Assembly: GCF_901000735.1 (NCBI RefSeq)
Contig: NC_081550.1
Coordinates: 4,484,669 to 4,548,668 of the forward strand
Direction: 5' to 3'
Length of the DNA: 64,000 bases
Source: Corylus avellana
Lineage: Eukaryota; Streptophyta; Magnoliopsida; Fagales; Betulaceae
In this document: piece after piece, positions 35,364-47,195 of the stretch
Position numbering within the stretch: the first letter of the stretch is position 1
Layout: each line of letters opens with the position of its first letter
Made by a program: the position numbers and the translations under genes
The notes under the pieces: model-generated
The model's database searches: none
Told to the model about the DNA's origin: nothing
The model's input: only the letters and a program-made list of their open reading frames with translations

Positions 35364-36238
35364 GGCTGTTGATCGGGGACGCTGGCTGTGTGGAATTGAA
35401 TTGAATCAGAGGTGATTTATGGCCGCCTAGGAAGACTTTTCTGGTGAAAGCTGTCGCAGTCATGGGGTTTGTCTTACTCGCTTGACTGACTTGGAGGCTC
35501 TTTGCTCGCTTCCTATTCGCTCTCCATTTTCCACCCGCACCCATTCTCCTCCCCTGCCATTGACGGCTGTATTTTGGTCCACAAAAGATCACTTGCCTAA
35601 AAACAAAGACTTTCCTTCTCCTCTCTTTCCATCCAACTCTATCCGAAACCCCCACTCCTACGGCTATGTGGGTCTTCCACCATTTCGAAGGTCTTTGTCA
35701 AAAATCAGGATCCGGCCACCACGTCTTTATTATTATTATTTTTTTTCTCCGGTTAATGCTTCTCGCCGGCCGGACTGATAACTGTGAGAAACCTGTAAAC
35801 TCCCCAAGGAGAAGCCGGATCTGATCATCCACCTGGGATTTATTCATATGAGTATCCAAATTTCTTTCTTTTTCTTTTTTTACAAAAAATATCATGAGTT
35901 TTAGTTTTCGTTTTCACCAACCATAAGCCATCCGATACGCATAATTAGTGGATTAGCTCTTTGATTGTATGGAATATGGATGGCCGGTGGCCCTCGATAA
36001 TCAGGCCCAGCTACAAGTATTAGAGCATTCTCCTCAAGCTGTTTAAAATTTCTCTAAATTTAATTATGAAAATGTACTTTTTTTATTTTTTATTTAACTA
36101 GCTACTTTTTAAAACTACCAAATATCAAACTCTCTAAATATTTATCTATTTTAACTAAATATTATTGTTTTATTAATAAATATAATTGTCATAAAACTCA
36201 CTCACTCGCTTTAATTCAATGCGAGAGATTTACCAAAA
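35364..36238. other. Upstream region of the receptor kinase
   Basis: Gene-free DNA that would hold the promoter. From 35657 onward it is duplicated at 39543 onward. No clear TATA box was fixed. Open frames at 35092-35655 and nearby are shadows of the kinase gene or unsupported. Confidence 0.4.
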
Positions 36239-36613
36239 GCAAAATGTTACAATGCAATCAAAAGACCATATTTTTTCCATCAAAATCTACATGGCAAGAT
36301 TTTTAAAATGAAAATAAATGCAATTCTCTCTCCCTATTGGTCTCTTATGAAAGAAACTCAAATTGAGTTAACCAACCTGAAGGAGAAGCCACTTGGGGGC
36401 CGGCAAGCCGCCACTCCAGCCTACTGGTGGTGGCTATGGTGGCCACGCATGGCCATGGGGTGGTCGTGCGCCACCCCCATCGAACATAGGCTCAAATTGA
36501 GAGAGTCCGGGAGAGTTGAGCGAGACAAAGAGAGTGAGATGGTTTTGTGAGAAATAGAGGGAGCGTAAGAAAGAGATTGAGAGACGAAGGCAATGAGGGA
36601 GAGAGAATCAGAG

Positions 36614-36650
<37 letters not shown>

Positions 36651-37172
36651 CAAAGAGATGAGAGATTGAGAGAGAGTGAGCTTGAGGGAGAGTTACAGAG
36701 AAGGAGAGACAGAACAGAGAAGAGTGACAATGAGATTCAGAGAGATTGGAGAGTGAAAGGGAGTTGTAGCGAGAAAGAGAGACGAAGGGCAGCGTCGTGG
36801 GGCTATGTGGAGCGGCTGATTTTAGCCCATTCCGACAGTGATCAGAATTGTAAATGGGTTTCGATTTAATTAATTTTTTGTTTTTTTTTAGGAGAAGCCA
36901 CCCACCCCCGGTGGGAAGGGCGAGGCGGCTCACCACCCTCTGGGTGGCTTCTCCTTAAAAAAAAAAAAAGGAAAAAAAAGGGCTCTTTTTTTTCCTTTTT
37001 TTTTTTTTAATAAAAAAGTCTAATTAACCTAGGCTGGGTTAACCAGCCTCGATTTCTTTTCATAGGAGACCGACAGGGAAGAGAGAATTGCAATTCTTTT
37101 TCATTTTAAAATTCTTGCCACATAGATTTTGATGGGAAAATGTGATCTTTTGATTGCATTGTAGCATTTATC
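36239..37172. mobile_element. Mutator-like non-autonomous element with GA-rich interior (copy 1)
   Basis: Inverted ends of about 140 bp (left GCAAAATGTTACAATGCAATC, right its near inverse complement) are flanked by an exact 9-bp direct repeat TTACCAAAA at 36230-36238 and 37173-37181. The interior has GGTGGC/GCCACC-rich blocks just inside each end and a long GAGAGA purine tract (about 36480-36780). No transposase is visible. A 9-bp duplication with long TIRs indicates the Mutator superfamily. The same insertion occurs in the duplicated segment at 40122-41104, so it predates that duplication or divergence. Confidence 0.85.
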
Positions 37173-37582
37173 TTACCAAAATGCTACCCAACAACCAAAA
37201 TAATATTAAAAAATAAATAGCTTTTGCTTTTGGTGTCTTTATATTTGGAGAGGAGTTCTAAATTTAAATTTTGATAAAGAGTTTGATAAATGATGTGTTT
37301 TTGTGGATTTTGTTAAAATTTTAAATAAATGTTAACTATGAAGAGCTTGATGGAGATGCTTTTAACGGGAAGAAAATGCATAGAGAAGAAGAAGAAAGAG
37401 GCGGCATGTTGCTAGCCTTGTATGTCAAAATTGCTAGCCAAACCTAACGAATTATGGATAAGGTAGATTCATCAAATTAAAAGTTTAAAAAGTAAAATTA
37501 AGAGATTTGAATTTTGATGGATGTTCTCCAAACGTGTAGAAGTTTCCTAACAATTGAATAAACAAGGTTGTAAATTTTACAT

Positions 37583-37682
37583 NNNNNNNNNNNNNNNNNN
37601 NNNNNNNNNNNNNNNNNNNNNNNNNNNNNNNNNNNNNNNNNNNNNNNNNNNNNNNNNNNNNNNNNNNNNNNNNNNNNNNNNN
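37583..37682. other. Assembly gap (100 N)
   Basis: Exactly 100 N, typical of a gap of unknown size. The sequence to its left stops at the base equivalent to 41529. The sequence to its right restarts at the equivalent of 32130. Confidence 0.95.
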
Positions 37683-37775
37683 AGTTTGAAGATGTTTTTG
37701 AAGAACCACCTAGCAGGTCCCATGATCATGCCATTATCCTCAAACAACATGCAGAATGTTGCCCATATTTTCATT
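37683..37775 (+). mobile_element. Ty3/gypsy pol fragment, second copy
   Basis: Near-identical to about 32130-32222, beginning inside FEDVFEEPPSRSHDHAIIL directly at the gap edge. It is part of the repeated block 37683-41529. Confidence 0.55.
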
Positions 37776-38296
37776 TAGAATTAAAATCGCACGTCTTTAA
37801 AATGCATTCATTTGTCAACAATTTGAAAAGAAAAAAAAACAAATTTTGTTACGCTTTTAAATCACAATTTTATAAAATGCAATTCTAAATGATACATTTT
37901 TTGCGATTTGATTTAAAATTGTATTTTTAATCTGTGAAGTCGCAATATCAGACACATTCTTTATATCTCATTGGGGTTTATTGTAATCGCATAGATTTAA
38001 AAAAGAACTAAAATTCAAATAAAATAAAGGATTAAATACTTTTTTGCTCAAGTATTTTAACAACTTTATTTTTTTGCCCCCTTCCTAAGTTAAGTTTTTA
38101 TCACATGAAGTACTTTGGGTTTACATAAAAATGGAGATGGTACTTTTGTTTAAATTTCGTCCAAAATTTGACAGAAAACCACGTCAACACCATTAAAAAA
38201 TCGACATGTGTCAATATATTAATTAAAAATACAAAATTAAAATTTTAAGATTAAAAATAAAAATAAACAAAAATACAATTGCCCCAGCTTCAAACA

Positions 38297-38298
<2 letters not shown>

Positions 38299-38334
<36 letters not shown>
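38299..38334. repeat. (AT)n microsatellite, long allele
   Basis: About 36 bp of AT repeat, against about 18 bp at the equivalent place (32747-32764). Confidence 0.8.
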
Positions 38335-38336
<2 letters not shown>

Positions 38337-38527
38337 CACCCCAACCTCAACCCCAAGGTGTAGTGGTGCACCACCATAAACTGAGGGGAAATTACATACG
38401 TAGCCTTAAGAAACTTTATAGTCTGGAAAATGGAAATTACATCTTGGCCTAAAAAAATAAAAATAAAAAACTTAGATCAATAATACACATGGACATGGTA
38501 GCGGCGTCAGCATTTTGACGCCAAAAA

Positions 38528-39442
38528 CTAGTCATCTCCAAGGAAGAAGATGGTGGGCTTTCGTGGCTCTGTGATCTCCACCGTTCCTTCCAGCATCTTA
38601 GCCACCTTCCCCATGGATGGCCTCATCTCCGGTCGATCTTGGAGGCACCACATCGCCGTCTTGACCATCCGATCCACCAAACCAAAGTGGGCCCGACTAT
38701 CATAACTATGCTTGATCCGACGGTCCAAAATGTCCTCCACCTTTATCTCCTTGAACACCTTCTCAAACGCCCACCCCGGAAAGTACCACTCCTCGCTGTT
38801 CTTCGACCCCTGCATCTCGAAGTTCCTTGTTCCGGTCACAATCTCCAACAACACCATCCCAAAGCTGTACACATCCGCCTTCGAGGTTATCGGCTCCATC
38901 TTGACCCATTCGCCATGTACCCACGGGTGCCCCGCATCCGAGACATGCTTACCATATCCTCCTTCTTCCTTAGCTTCGCCAATCCGAAATCCGATATCTT
39001 GGGGCAGAAGTCATCCCCCAATAGTATATTCTCCGGCTTAATATCGCAGTGCAGAACCCACTCCAAGCATTCCTCGTGCAAATATGCAATCGCTCTAGCC
39101 ACTCCCAGGGCAATCCGGTACCGGACGTTCCAGTCCAGAATCGGGTTCTGGCCGTTCTCCGAAACAGGGTCCATTTCCATCTCGTCACTCTCGGTGAAAT
39201 TGCCACGTCCCCGATTAAAGATGTACTTGTCAAGGGAGCCATTGGGGACGTACTCGTAGACCAGGATTCTCTTTCCTTTCTCAGCGCAGAACCCCCATAG
39301 CCTGACCAAGTTGAGGTGGTGCATCCGGGCGATGATGGTGACTTCCGCCCAGAACTCGGGGTCGCCGCCGGTGACATTCTTCAAACACTTGACCGCCACG
39401 ACGCGATGATCGCTCAGCTCGCCTTTGTAAACATCGCCGAAC
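38528..39442 (-). pseudogene. Partial, frameshifted copy of the lectin receptor kinase
   Basis: Near-identical to the C-terminal kinase half of the gene at 32958-35363, from about residue 496 (FGDVYKG) to the stop codon. It is cut at its 5' side by a 100-N gap. Within the aligned coding part I noticed one substitution (39407 region) and a 4-base deletion near 38912. The deletion removes the codon for Pro of the APE motif plus one base, so the frame reads MANGSRWSR and stops. The activation segment and the last 120 or so residues are therefore lost. The lectin, EGF, PAN and membrane parts are missing from the assembled sequence. Either a truncated tandem duplicate or the other haplotype misplaced by assembly. 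Confidence 0.85.
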
Positions 39443-39542
39443 NNNNNNNNNNNNNNNNNNNNNNNNNNNNNNNNNNNNNNNNNNNNNNNNNNNNNNNNNN
39501 NNNNNNNNNNNNNNNNNNNNNNNNNNNNNNNNNNNNNNNNNN
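39443..39542. other. Assembly gap (100 N)
   Basis: 100 N. Compared with copy 1, the sequence between equivalents of 33876 and 35657 (about 1.8 kb, the receptor ectodomain and promoter) is absent across the gap. Confidence 0.95.
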
Positions 39543-40121
39543 CCTACGGCTATGTGGGTCTTCCACCATTTGGTCCATTTCGAAGGTCTTTGTCAAAAAT
39601 CAGGATCCGGCCACCACGTCTTTATTATTATTATTTTTTTTCTCCGGTTAATGCTTCTCGCCGGCCGGACTGATAACTGTGGGAAACCTGTAAACTCCCC
39701 AAGGAGAAGCCGGATCTGATCATCCACCTGACCTGGGATTTATTCATATGAGTATCCAAATTTCTTTCTTTTTCTTTTTTTACAAAAAATATCATGAGTT
39801 TTAGTTTTCGTTTTCACCAACCATAAGGCCATCTGATACGCATAATTAGTGGATTAGCTCTTTGATTGTATGGAATATGGATGGCCGGTGGCCCTCGATT
39901 ATCAGGCCCAGCTACAAGTATTAGAGCATTCTCCTCAAGCTGTTTAAAATTTCTCTAAATTTAATTATGAAAATGTACTTTTTTTATTATTATTTATTTA
40001 TTTAACTAGTTACTTTTTAAAACTACCAAATATCAAACTCTCTAAATATTATTGTTTTATTAATAAATATAATTGTCATGAAACTCACTCACTTTAATTC
40101 AATGCGAGAGATTTACCAAAA

Positions 40122-41104
40122 GCAAAATGTTACAATGCAATCAAAAGACCATATTTTTCCCATCAAAATTTACGTGGCAAGATTTTTAGAATAATAATAA
40201 AAAAAAAAAGATGCAATTCTCTCTCCTTATTGGTCTCCTATGAAAGAAACTCAAGATTGGGTTAACCAACCTGAAGGAGAAGCCACTTGGGGGCCGGTGA
40301 GCCGCCACTCCCGCCTATTGGGGGTGGCTATGGTGGCCGCACGGCCACTCCCATGGCCATGGGGTGGTCGTGCTCAACCCTCATCGAACATAGGCTCAAA
40401 TTGAGAGAGTTAGGGAGAGTTGAGCGAGACAGAGAAAGTGAGATGGTTTTGTCAGAAACAGAGGGAGCGTAAGAAAGAGATTGAGAGACAAAGGCAATGA
40501 GGGAGAGAGGATCAGAGAGAGAGAGAGGGACAAAGAGATGAGAGATTGAGAGAGAGTTACAGAGAAGGAGAGACAGAACAGAGAAGAGTGACGATGAGAT
40601 TCAGAGAGATTGGAGAGTGAAAGGGAGTTGTAGAGAGAAAGAGAGACGAAGGGCGGCGCCGTGGGGCTGTGTGGAGCGGCTGATTTTAGCCCAATCCGAT
40701 GGTGATCAGAATTGTAGATGGGCTCCGATTTAATTATTATTATTATTTTTTTTAGGAGAAGCCACCCAAGGGGTGGCCTCGGTGGCTGGGGTGGCCACCC
40801 CCATGGCCTAGGGGTGGCCTTGCGCCAGCCCAACCACCCATGGCCATGGGGGTGGCCTCGCGCCACCCCCAGTGGGAGGGTGTGGCGGCTCGCCGCCCTC
40901 TGGGTGGCTTCTCCTTTAAAAAAAGGCCGATTTTAAAAAATAAAAAATAAAAAGGCTGATTAACTCAGGTTGGGTTAACCAACCTCGGTTTCTTTTCATA
41001 AGAGACCGACAAGGAGAGGGCATTGCAATTCTTTTCATTTTAAAATTCTTGCCACATAGATTTTGATGGGAAAATGTGATCTTTTGATTGCATTGTAGCA
41101 TTTC
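40122..41104. mobile_element. Mutator-like non-autonomous element (copy 2)
   Basis: Same element as 36239-37172. The left target repeat TTACCAAAA (40113-40121) is intact. The right one is mutated (TTGACCAAAA at about 41105-41114). It is longer in the GC-rich block near 40750-40900 (repeated GGGGTGGCC and CCATGGCC) and shorter in the GA tract. Confidence 0.8.
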
Positions 41105-41680
41105 TTGACCAAAATGCTACTCAACAACCAAAATAATATTAAAAAATAAATAGCTTTTGCTTTTGGTGTCTTTATATTTGTAGAAAAGTTTAAGCAAATG
41201 CTAAATTTAAATTTTGATAAAGAGTTTGATAAATTATGTTTTTTGTGGATTTTGTTAAAATTTTAGATAAATGTTAACTATGAAGAGCTTGATGGAGATG
41301 CTTTTAACGGGAAGAAAATGCAGAGAGAAGAAGAAGAAGAAAGAGGTGGCATGTTGTTGGCCTTGTATGTCAAAATTGCTAGCCAAACCTAACGAATAAC
41401 TGGATAAGGTAGATTCGTCAAATTAAAAGTTTGAAAAATAAAATTAAGAGTTTTTGAATTTTGATGGATGTTCTCCAAACAGTAGAAAGTTTCCTAAAAA
41501 TTGAATAAACAAGGTTGTAAATTTTACATGATGTAAAAGAGCATTTACAATAGACTCTTTAAATAAAAGTTAAATTTGAAAAGAAAAATTTACTTTATCA
41601 AATTTAAAGAGCCACTTTTAAAATGAGACAAATTTCTTCCAAACTGATTGGGAGGAAATTTCATTCAACCTATTCTAATA

Positions 41681-42466
41681 AGAGCATCTTCAAAAGAATA
41701 GTCAAATTCCTAATAATAATAAGATCTAACTATTATGAGTGCTTTTTCGTCTTCAGCAGAATAGGCAACTTAACTTTTTCTCATTTAGTGTCTAAGAGCA
41801 TCTCCATCAATAGTAGTCCGAATACCTACTGAAAAATTACAACTATCTACTTTAGCTACTACTTTTTCTCTATGATCTCTCCAACAAATTATCTATTTCT
41901 TTCACTACTTGCATTTAAATATTATTTCTCATTCTTATATCCTTGCATTTAAATGTTATATTCTTTTTTTTTTAAGTATACGTTGACATTGAAGTCATTA
42001 AATTATTCTTCCCAAATATTATATTGAAAAATATGGAATCAATTTCAAGTATTCAATTGCCATTGAAATCATGAAGTTATTCTCAAGCATTTAAAAATAA
42101 AAAATAAAAACGTGTAATCAATAGAGGACCATGTAAACTAACAAATACAAAGCCGTAAGTGTGATCAACAATAAGTATCAGAAAAGCAAAGCAACATAAA
42201 ACAACCGACCAAAGCAAAAAAAAAAATGAAACTAAATGGAAATATCTAAAAAAACAAAGGAATACAAGAGAAACAGGAATATCAATAAACAAAGGAACCC
42301 ATTGATTTTTCGTCCATTGTTTATTATCTAGTGCGTGAAAACCTATTCACTGTTCACACTAGGTGAAAAATCTGCAACTTAGCTATTCGGTTAGAAACCA
42401 AAAATGACTCAAAATAGTCAAATCTGACTATTTTAAGTCATTTGGCTACTCTTTTGGAGATGCTTT
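41681..42466. repeat. MITE-type element with AGAGCATCTTC / AGATGCTTT ends
   Basis: The left (AGAGCATCTTCAAAAGAATAG) and right (inverse of AAAGCATCTCCAAAAGAGTAG) ends are inverted repeats. A second AGAGCATCTCCA start at about 41795 suggests nesting. These GAGCATCTCCA ends are common in plant hAT-like MITEs. Short frames at 41623 and 42083 lie in it and are not genes. Confidence 0.45.
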
Positions 42467-42469
42467 AAA

Positions 42470-44801
42470 TAGGTTGATTAGTTTATTCACTATTCACACT
42501 ATAAACTTTTGTTATTATTTGTTCTCTCTCACTTTCTTTATTTTACTCTCTCTCTCTCCTCATCTTTTTTTTTTACTTTTTCTCACACAAAATAATATTT
42601 AAAGAAAGTAAATAGTATAATAGTGAATCTGTTGAAGTGTGTATAAAAAAATGAGTAGCTAAAGTAAAAATTTGTACTTTTTCAGTAGTTATTTTGCCTA
42701 CTTCAACATATTTGGGTTTCTAAAAAATTAATGTTTGAATTCTACAATAAATGACTATTAAGAATATTAAAAAAAAAAAAATTGTAAGAGATGACATTCG
42801 GCACTTATTAAGTTGGTTGGAAGAAATTTCCTTCAAACTGATTTGGAGAAAATTTCCATTCCTTTTAATATGAGTTAAATATTAAACTTTCTATATCTTT
42901 TTCTACTTCAGTTAAAAATTATTATTTTATTAGTTTTAAACTAATCAAGAGAGAGAGGGGTAAAAAATAAGCTGAAAAAATTATATAACTTTAGATATTT
43001 TGCTCTTGAAATGTAGGGAGCATCTATGACAAGAGTTAAATATAAAGTGGAGAAGGAAGCTTGTTAAATTGACGTTTTCATTAGTTTTGTTATATATATA
43101 ATTCTTTACCCACTTCAAAACATTGGAAAAATAAATTGGATTTTCTAAGTAAATGACCCCGGGACGTAATCGACTTTCAAAAGGCCCATTAAGAAAAGAA
43201 AAATCACATGTTATATTATTTTTCCTATTGATTGTATCATTCAGTGAATGGTGGTTATAAAAATGTTTTCCATAGTTGATTCTACTTGATCTATAGGATT
43301 CTATGCTATTCTAATTTCTAAAGTAAAAAGAATGGTATTTTCCTTTTCAAATTTCTTTCACTTGAAAAGTAATTTGATAAATCAAAACCCAATTATATTC
43401 CTATGAATACTATAATTTTTATTACAATTTTTTTATTTTATAAATTAATGTGACATTTTACATGGCATTTATCACGTCAGTTATTAAAATGTGAACTTTC
43501 ACATGGCAGTCTATATGATATTTATCACATTTACAAATTAACACCATAGTTCTCTATCTCACATTCATATCTGTCCAATTTTTTTTCTTCAAATTTACCG
43601 TTAGATCCGTAAGACCAAAAAGATGAATGTGAGATGGATGAGAGATGAAAAAGAATAGTATGTCTCATTTTCATAACGATCTATGGGCGTCAAATATAGA
43701 CTTGACTACTTACAAATAAGTATACGCGTCAAAACAATTCAAACGGGTCATATTTGGTCAACTCAATACAAGTTGTTTATTAAACAGGTTATTTGAGCCA
43801 CGTCAATTAACCACTTATTTAAATGAGTTGTGTTATAATTGATAGATTTAGGATTCGTTTGAGTTTATACTTTCAAAAAGTGCGATTTGAAAACGTAATT
43901 TTTAAAAACAAAATCAAGCGTTTGGCAAAATCATGGTTTTGCCTTTAAAATCACATTTTAGCCTTTAAAATTTTGTGTTTAAAAAAAAAAAAAAAACTCA
44001 AATCGAAATATTTTAGAAACGTAATTCCAAACAAGCCTTTTTCTGCAATTTAGTTTCAAATCGGCACTTTTTACTTATGAAATCGCAATGCAAAATACCC
44101 TTTTTAACCCATTTAACTAAATTGATTGAACTTTAAGTTAAATAATCGAGGGGGGGTTTAATCAAAGTTAAAGATGGATTTCCTAACATCAATGAAGAAA
44201 TGATTTGGCCAAAAGTGAGGGACTCAATTATTAGTGCTGGAAATTGACTAGTCGACCGGGGACAATAAGGGTAGGGGCAAGCCAAAGGCATTGGCCCGTG
44301 GCCAACGATCTTGGCAAAAATAGACAAAAGAAAAAGGAGACATTGATGCCCACAAGAACTCTCTCCTATCTCAAATTTGTCTAGCATATCTACACTCTAG
44401 CCCAACATCTTCCCCACCTTTGTTTGGCTCAATGTGATTGTAACTCCCACTCATCTCAGCCTCATCACTTCAATTCAAATTCCAACATAAATAGTCTGAA
44501 TTTAGTCACCTAAATAATTTTTTTTTAATAATAATAATAAAAAAAAACAGTTAATTGAACCACCCTTTAGGTTGACAGCCACCCTGTCGTCCTAAGGTTG
44601 GAGCGGTCCGACCACCATTTCAAAAGGTGAGGAATTGGTCAGCAACCCCCTTAAAGCAATTGGTCTCAGACAACTATACTAATCGATGAGTAAGGGCTTG
44701 TTTGGGTGTGCGTTTAACACTCAAAAAGTCTGTTCGAAAAAAAAAGTATCCGTTTGGTAAAAAATTGAAAGCGTTTAATGGTCAAAACGCACTTTTGGCA
44801 A

Positions 44802-44832
<31 letters not shown>

Positions 44833-45975
44833 AAATACCTTTTGACTTAAAAACTTTATTTCTCAAACATAATCTCAAACATGATCTAAGAGAGTGGTTG
44901 ACTATCTTCTTAAGGTAAAAGGGGTGTTGGTTCACCCAATCATATTTATAGGGTGGCCATCCACCTTAAAAGCATAGTCCGACTACCCTTTCAAATTAAA
45001 GACCCCCTCTGGATTTCTTTCTTAACACTATGGCAGCGATCAAGAAGTATTGTAGGGTCTACATAACATTATAATGACAATAATTTTCTCCATTCCTCAA
45101 ACGTCTTACCGTTGGGCAATCACTTTGTGCCAGTGAGATCAATCACAAGAAGTACAATATCAATTTTACTGGAAAACAAAAGAAAAATAAAAAAACAATG
45201 ACAATTTAAGAATCTTTTCAAACTGCATGTCACTCCTCTACCATGCATACCCACCCTTTAAATGGTGTCCAACCTACCTACATGTATATTATTGGCCTCT
45301 CTTTTTTTCTTTTTTTCTTTTTTTTTTTTTTTAAAAAAAAAAGAAAAAGAAAAATCAAATAAATAAGAAACTTGGGTCGAGAAAAAACTGCGATCGAATA
45401 GAAAATAAACTTGGGTTGAGGTGAATGAAAATTAGAAAGAAAATGATAACTATTGGGAAAATACGATTTTTTTTAAATATGATTGTTAGAACGGACAAAT
45501 TTTAAAAAATATGACCATTAGAAAAAGATTAAATTTTAAAAATATGGCGGTTAAGAAAAAAAAATTAAGTATGATTATTGAGTGAAAGTGAATAGCTAAA
45601 ATAGATGGTGAAATATACATACTTTAAAAAAATGAGTAGTTTTTAAGCTAAATTTGAGAGTAAATTTGCTGAGCCTGATATAATACTTTGCCTTAAAGGA
45701 TAAACACGGGTGAATGTAAAGACTCTCCAACACGCAACATGCTATATTATGATCTCTCATCTCGCTGAAAGACTCTCCGAGTATCACTCTCCCGGTCACC
45801 CTGAAGGTCTACTTTTCTCTCATTGAATTCTCAAATAAATCAAAACCATTTTCAGATTCCCCTAATCAACATTCGCTAATCACTCAAAAGAAACTCATGG
45901 AATTCTTGTACACATAAAATACGACTTTGATTAACATCCAACTTAATTAGAATGAAGATTTTCCTCTAATGAAGG
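42470..45975. other. Gene-free AT-rich, repeat-derived stretch
   Basis: No reading frame with family similarity was recognised on either strand. It contains MITE-like pieces around 42790-42880 (AAATTTCCTTCAAACTG), 43850-44060 and 44700-44890, poly-T or poly-A runs (about 44803-44825 and 45321-45342), and general simple sequence. Confidence 0.45.
44700..44890. repeat. MITE-like fragment shared with 53340-53520
   Basis: The string TTTGACTTAAAAACT followed by CAAACATAATCTCAAACATG is shared with the PSAO intron region near 53430-53500. It is preceded by GCTTGTTTGGGTGTGCGTTT, typical of an inserted element end. Confidence 0.45.
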
Positions 45976-46004
45976 CTACAAAGAACACACTACAAGTGAA
46001 AACA

Positions 46005-46476
46005 NNNNNNNNNNNNNNNNNNNNNNNNNNNNNNNNNNNNNNNNNNNNNNNNNNNNNNNNNNNNNNNNNNNNNNNNNNNNNNNNNNNNNNNNNNNNNNNN
46101 NNNNNNNNNNNNNNNNNNNNNNNNNNNNNNNNNNNNNNNNNNNNNNNNNNNNNNNNNNNNNNNNNNNNNNNNNNNNNNNNNNNNNNNNNNNNNNNNNNNN
46201 NNNNNNNNNNNNNNNNNNNNNNNNNNNNNNNNNNNNNNNNNNNNNNNNNNNNNNNNNNNNNNNNNNNNNNNNNNNNNNNNNNNNNNNNNNNNNNNNNNNN
46301 NNNNNNNNNNNNNNNNNNNNNNNNNNNNNNNNNNNNNNNNNNNNNNNNNNNNNNNNNNNNNNNNNNNNNNNNNNNNNNNNNNNNNNNNNNNNNNNNNNNN
46401 NNNNNNNNNNNNNNNNNNNNNNNNNNNNNNNNNNNNNNNNNNNNNNNNNNNNNNNNNNNNNNNNNNNNNNNNNNNN
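46005..46476. other. Assembly gap (472 N)
   Basis: 472 N interrupt exon 3 of the coiled-coil gene on the minus strand. A reading frame drawn through the gap is an artefact. Confidence 0.95.
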
Positions 46477-47154
46477 AATCTCCCTTGCCCGCTTCTCCCT
46501 CTTAACCTCCTTCATTGCCTTCGACAGGGATGCTTTTGTATCTGCAAGTTCTTTACCAAGCTTCTTGTTCAATCTCTCTGTCTGTCTTCTTAGCTTCTTC
46601 TCAACCTCAAGCTCTTCTGCCATGCATGCTATGGCATCAAGAATCCTATCTCTTTCCTTCATCTTCCAGGCTGCCTTTTCTTCTGCAAAATGTTTCATGA
46701 GGTACTCAATCTCATTACGGTTAGACCTTTGTTCGCGGATCAACTGGTCCACCTGGTTGCGTGCTCGATCGAGCTCGATTCGCAGGGCCGAGAGCACCGA
46801 TATTCCTGATGAAGTCTGCTCTTGAAGACCCCAAACATGATTCAGAACTTTTAGAAGCTCCTTAGATGTGTTTAGGCCATTGCTGACCTCTTTTAAACGG
46901 GTTTGGATTCCAGCTGAACATTTACGGTGAGTCTTCCCCAGAGAATGGCTTTCCATCTGCATTTGTGAAGCATATCCTTCTTACTAACAACAATCAAAGA
47001 CTATTCATCCTAACATGTTATCAAGATTCAATACATATACCTCACAAATAACAAATATTGAAAGTAAGCTCTAAAATGTCACACATGTCAACATAATCAG
47101 AGAAAATTATAGAGAAAAAAAGCTTTAGAAATTGAAATGGTGGTGATACCAACT

Positions 47155-47195
<41 letters not shown>

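Noticed and set aside
35092..35655. 187-codon frame overlapping the receptor kinase start on the same strand
   Set aside because: It is an out-of-frame shadow of the kinase N-terminus plus upstream DNA with no domain.
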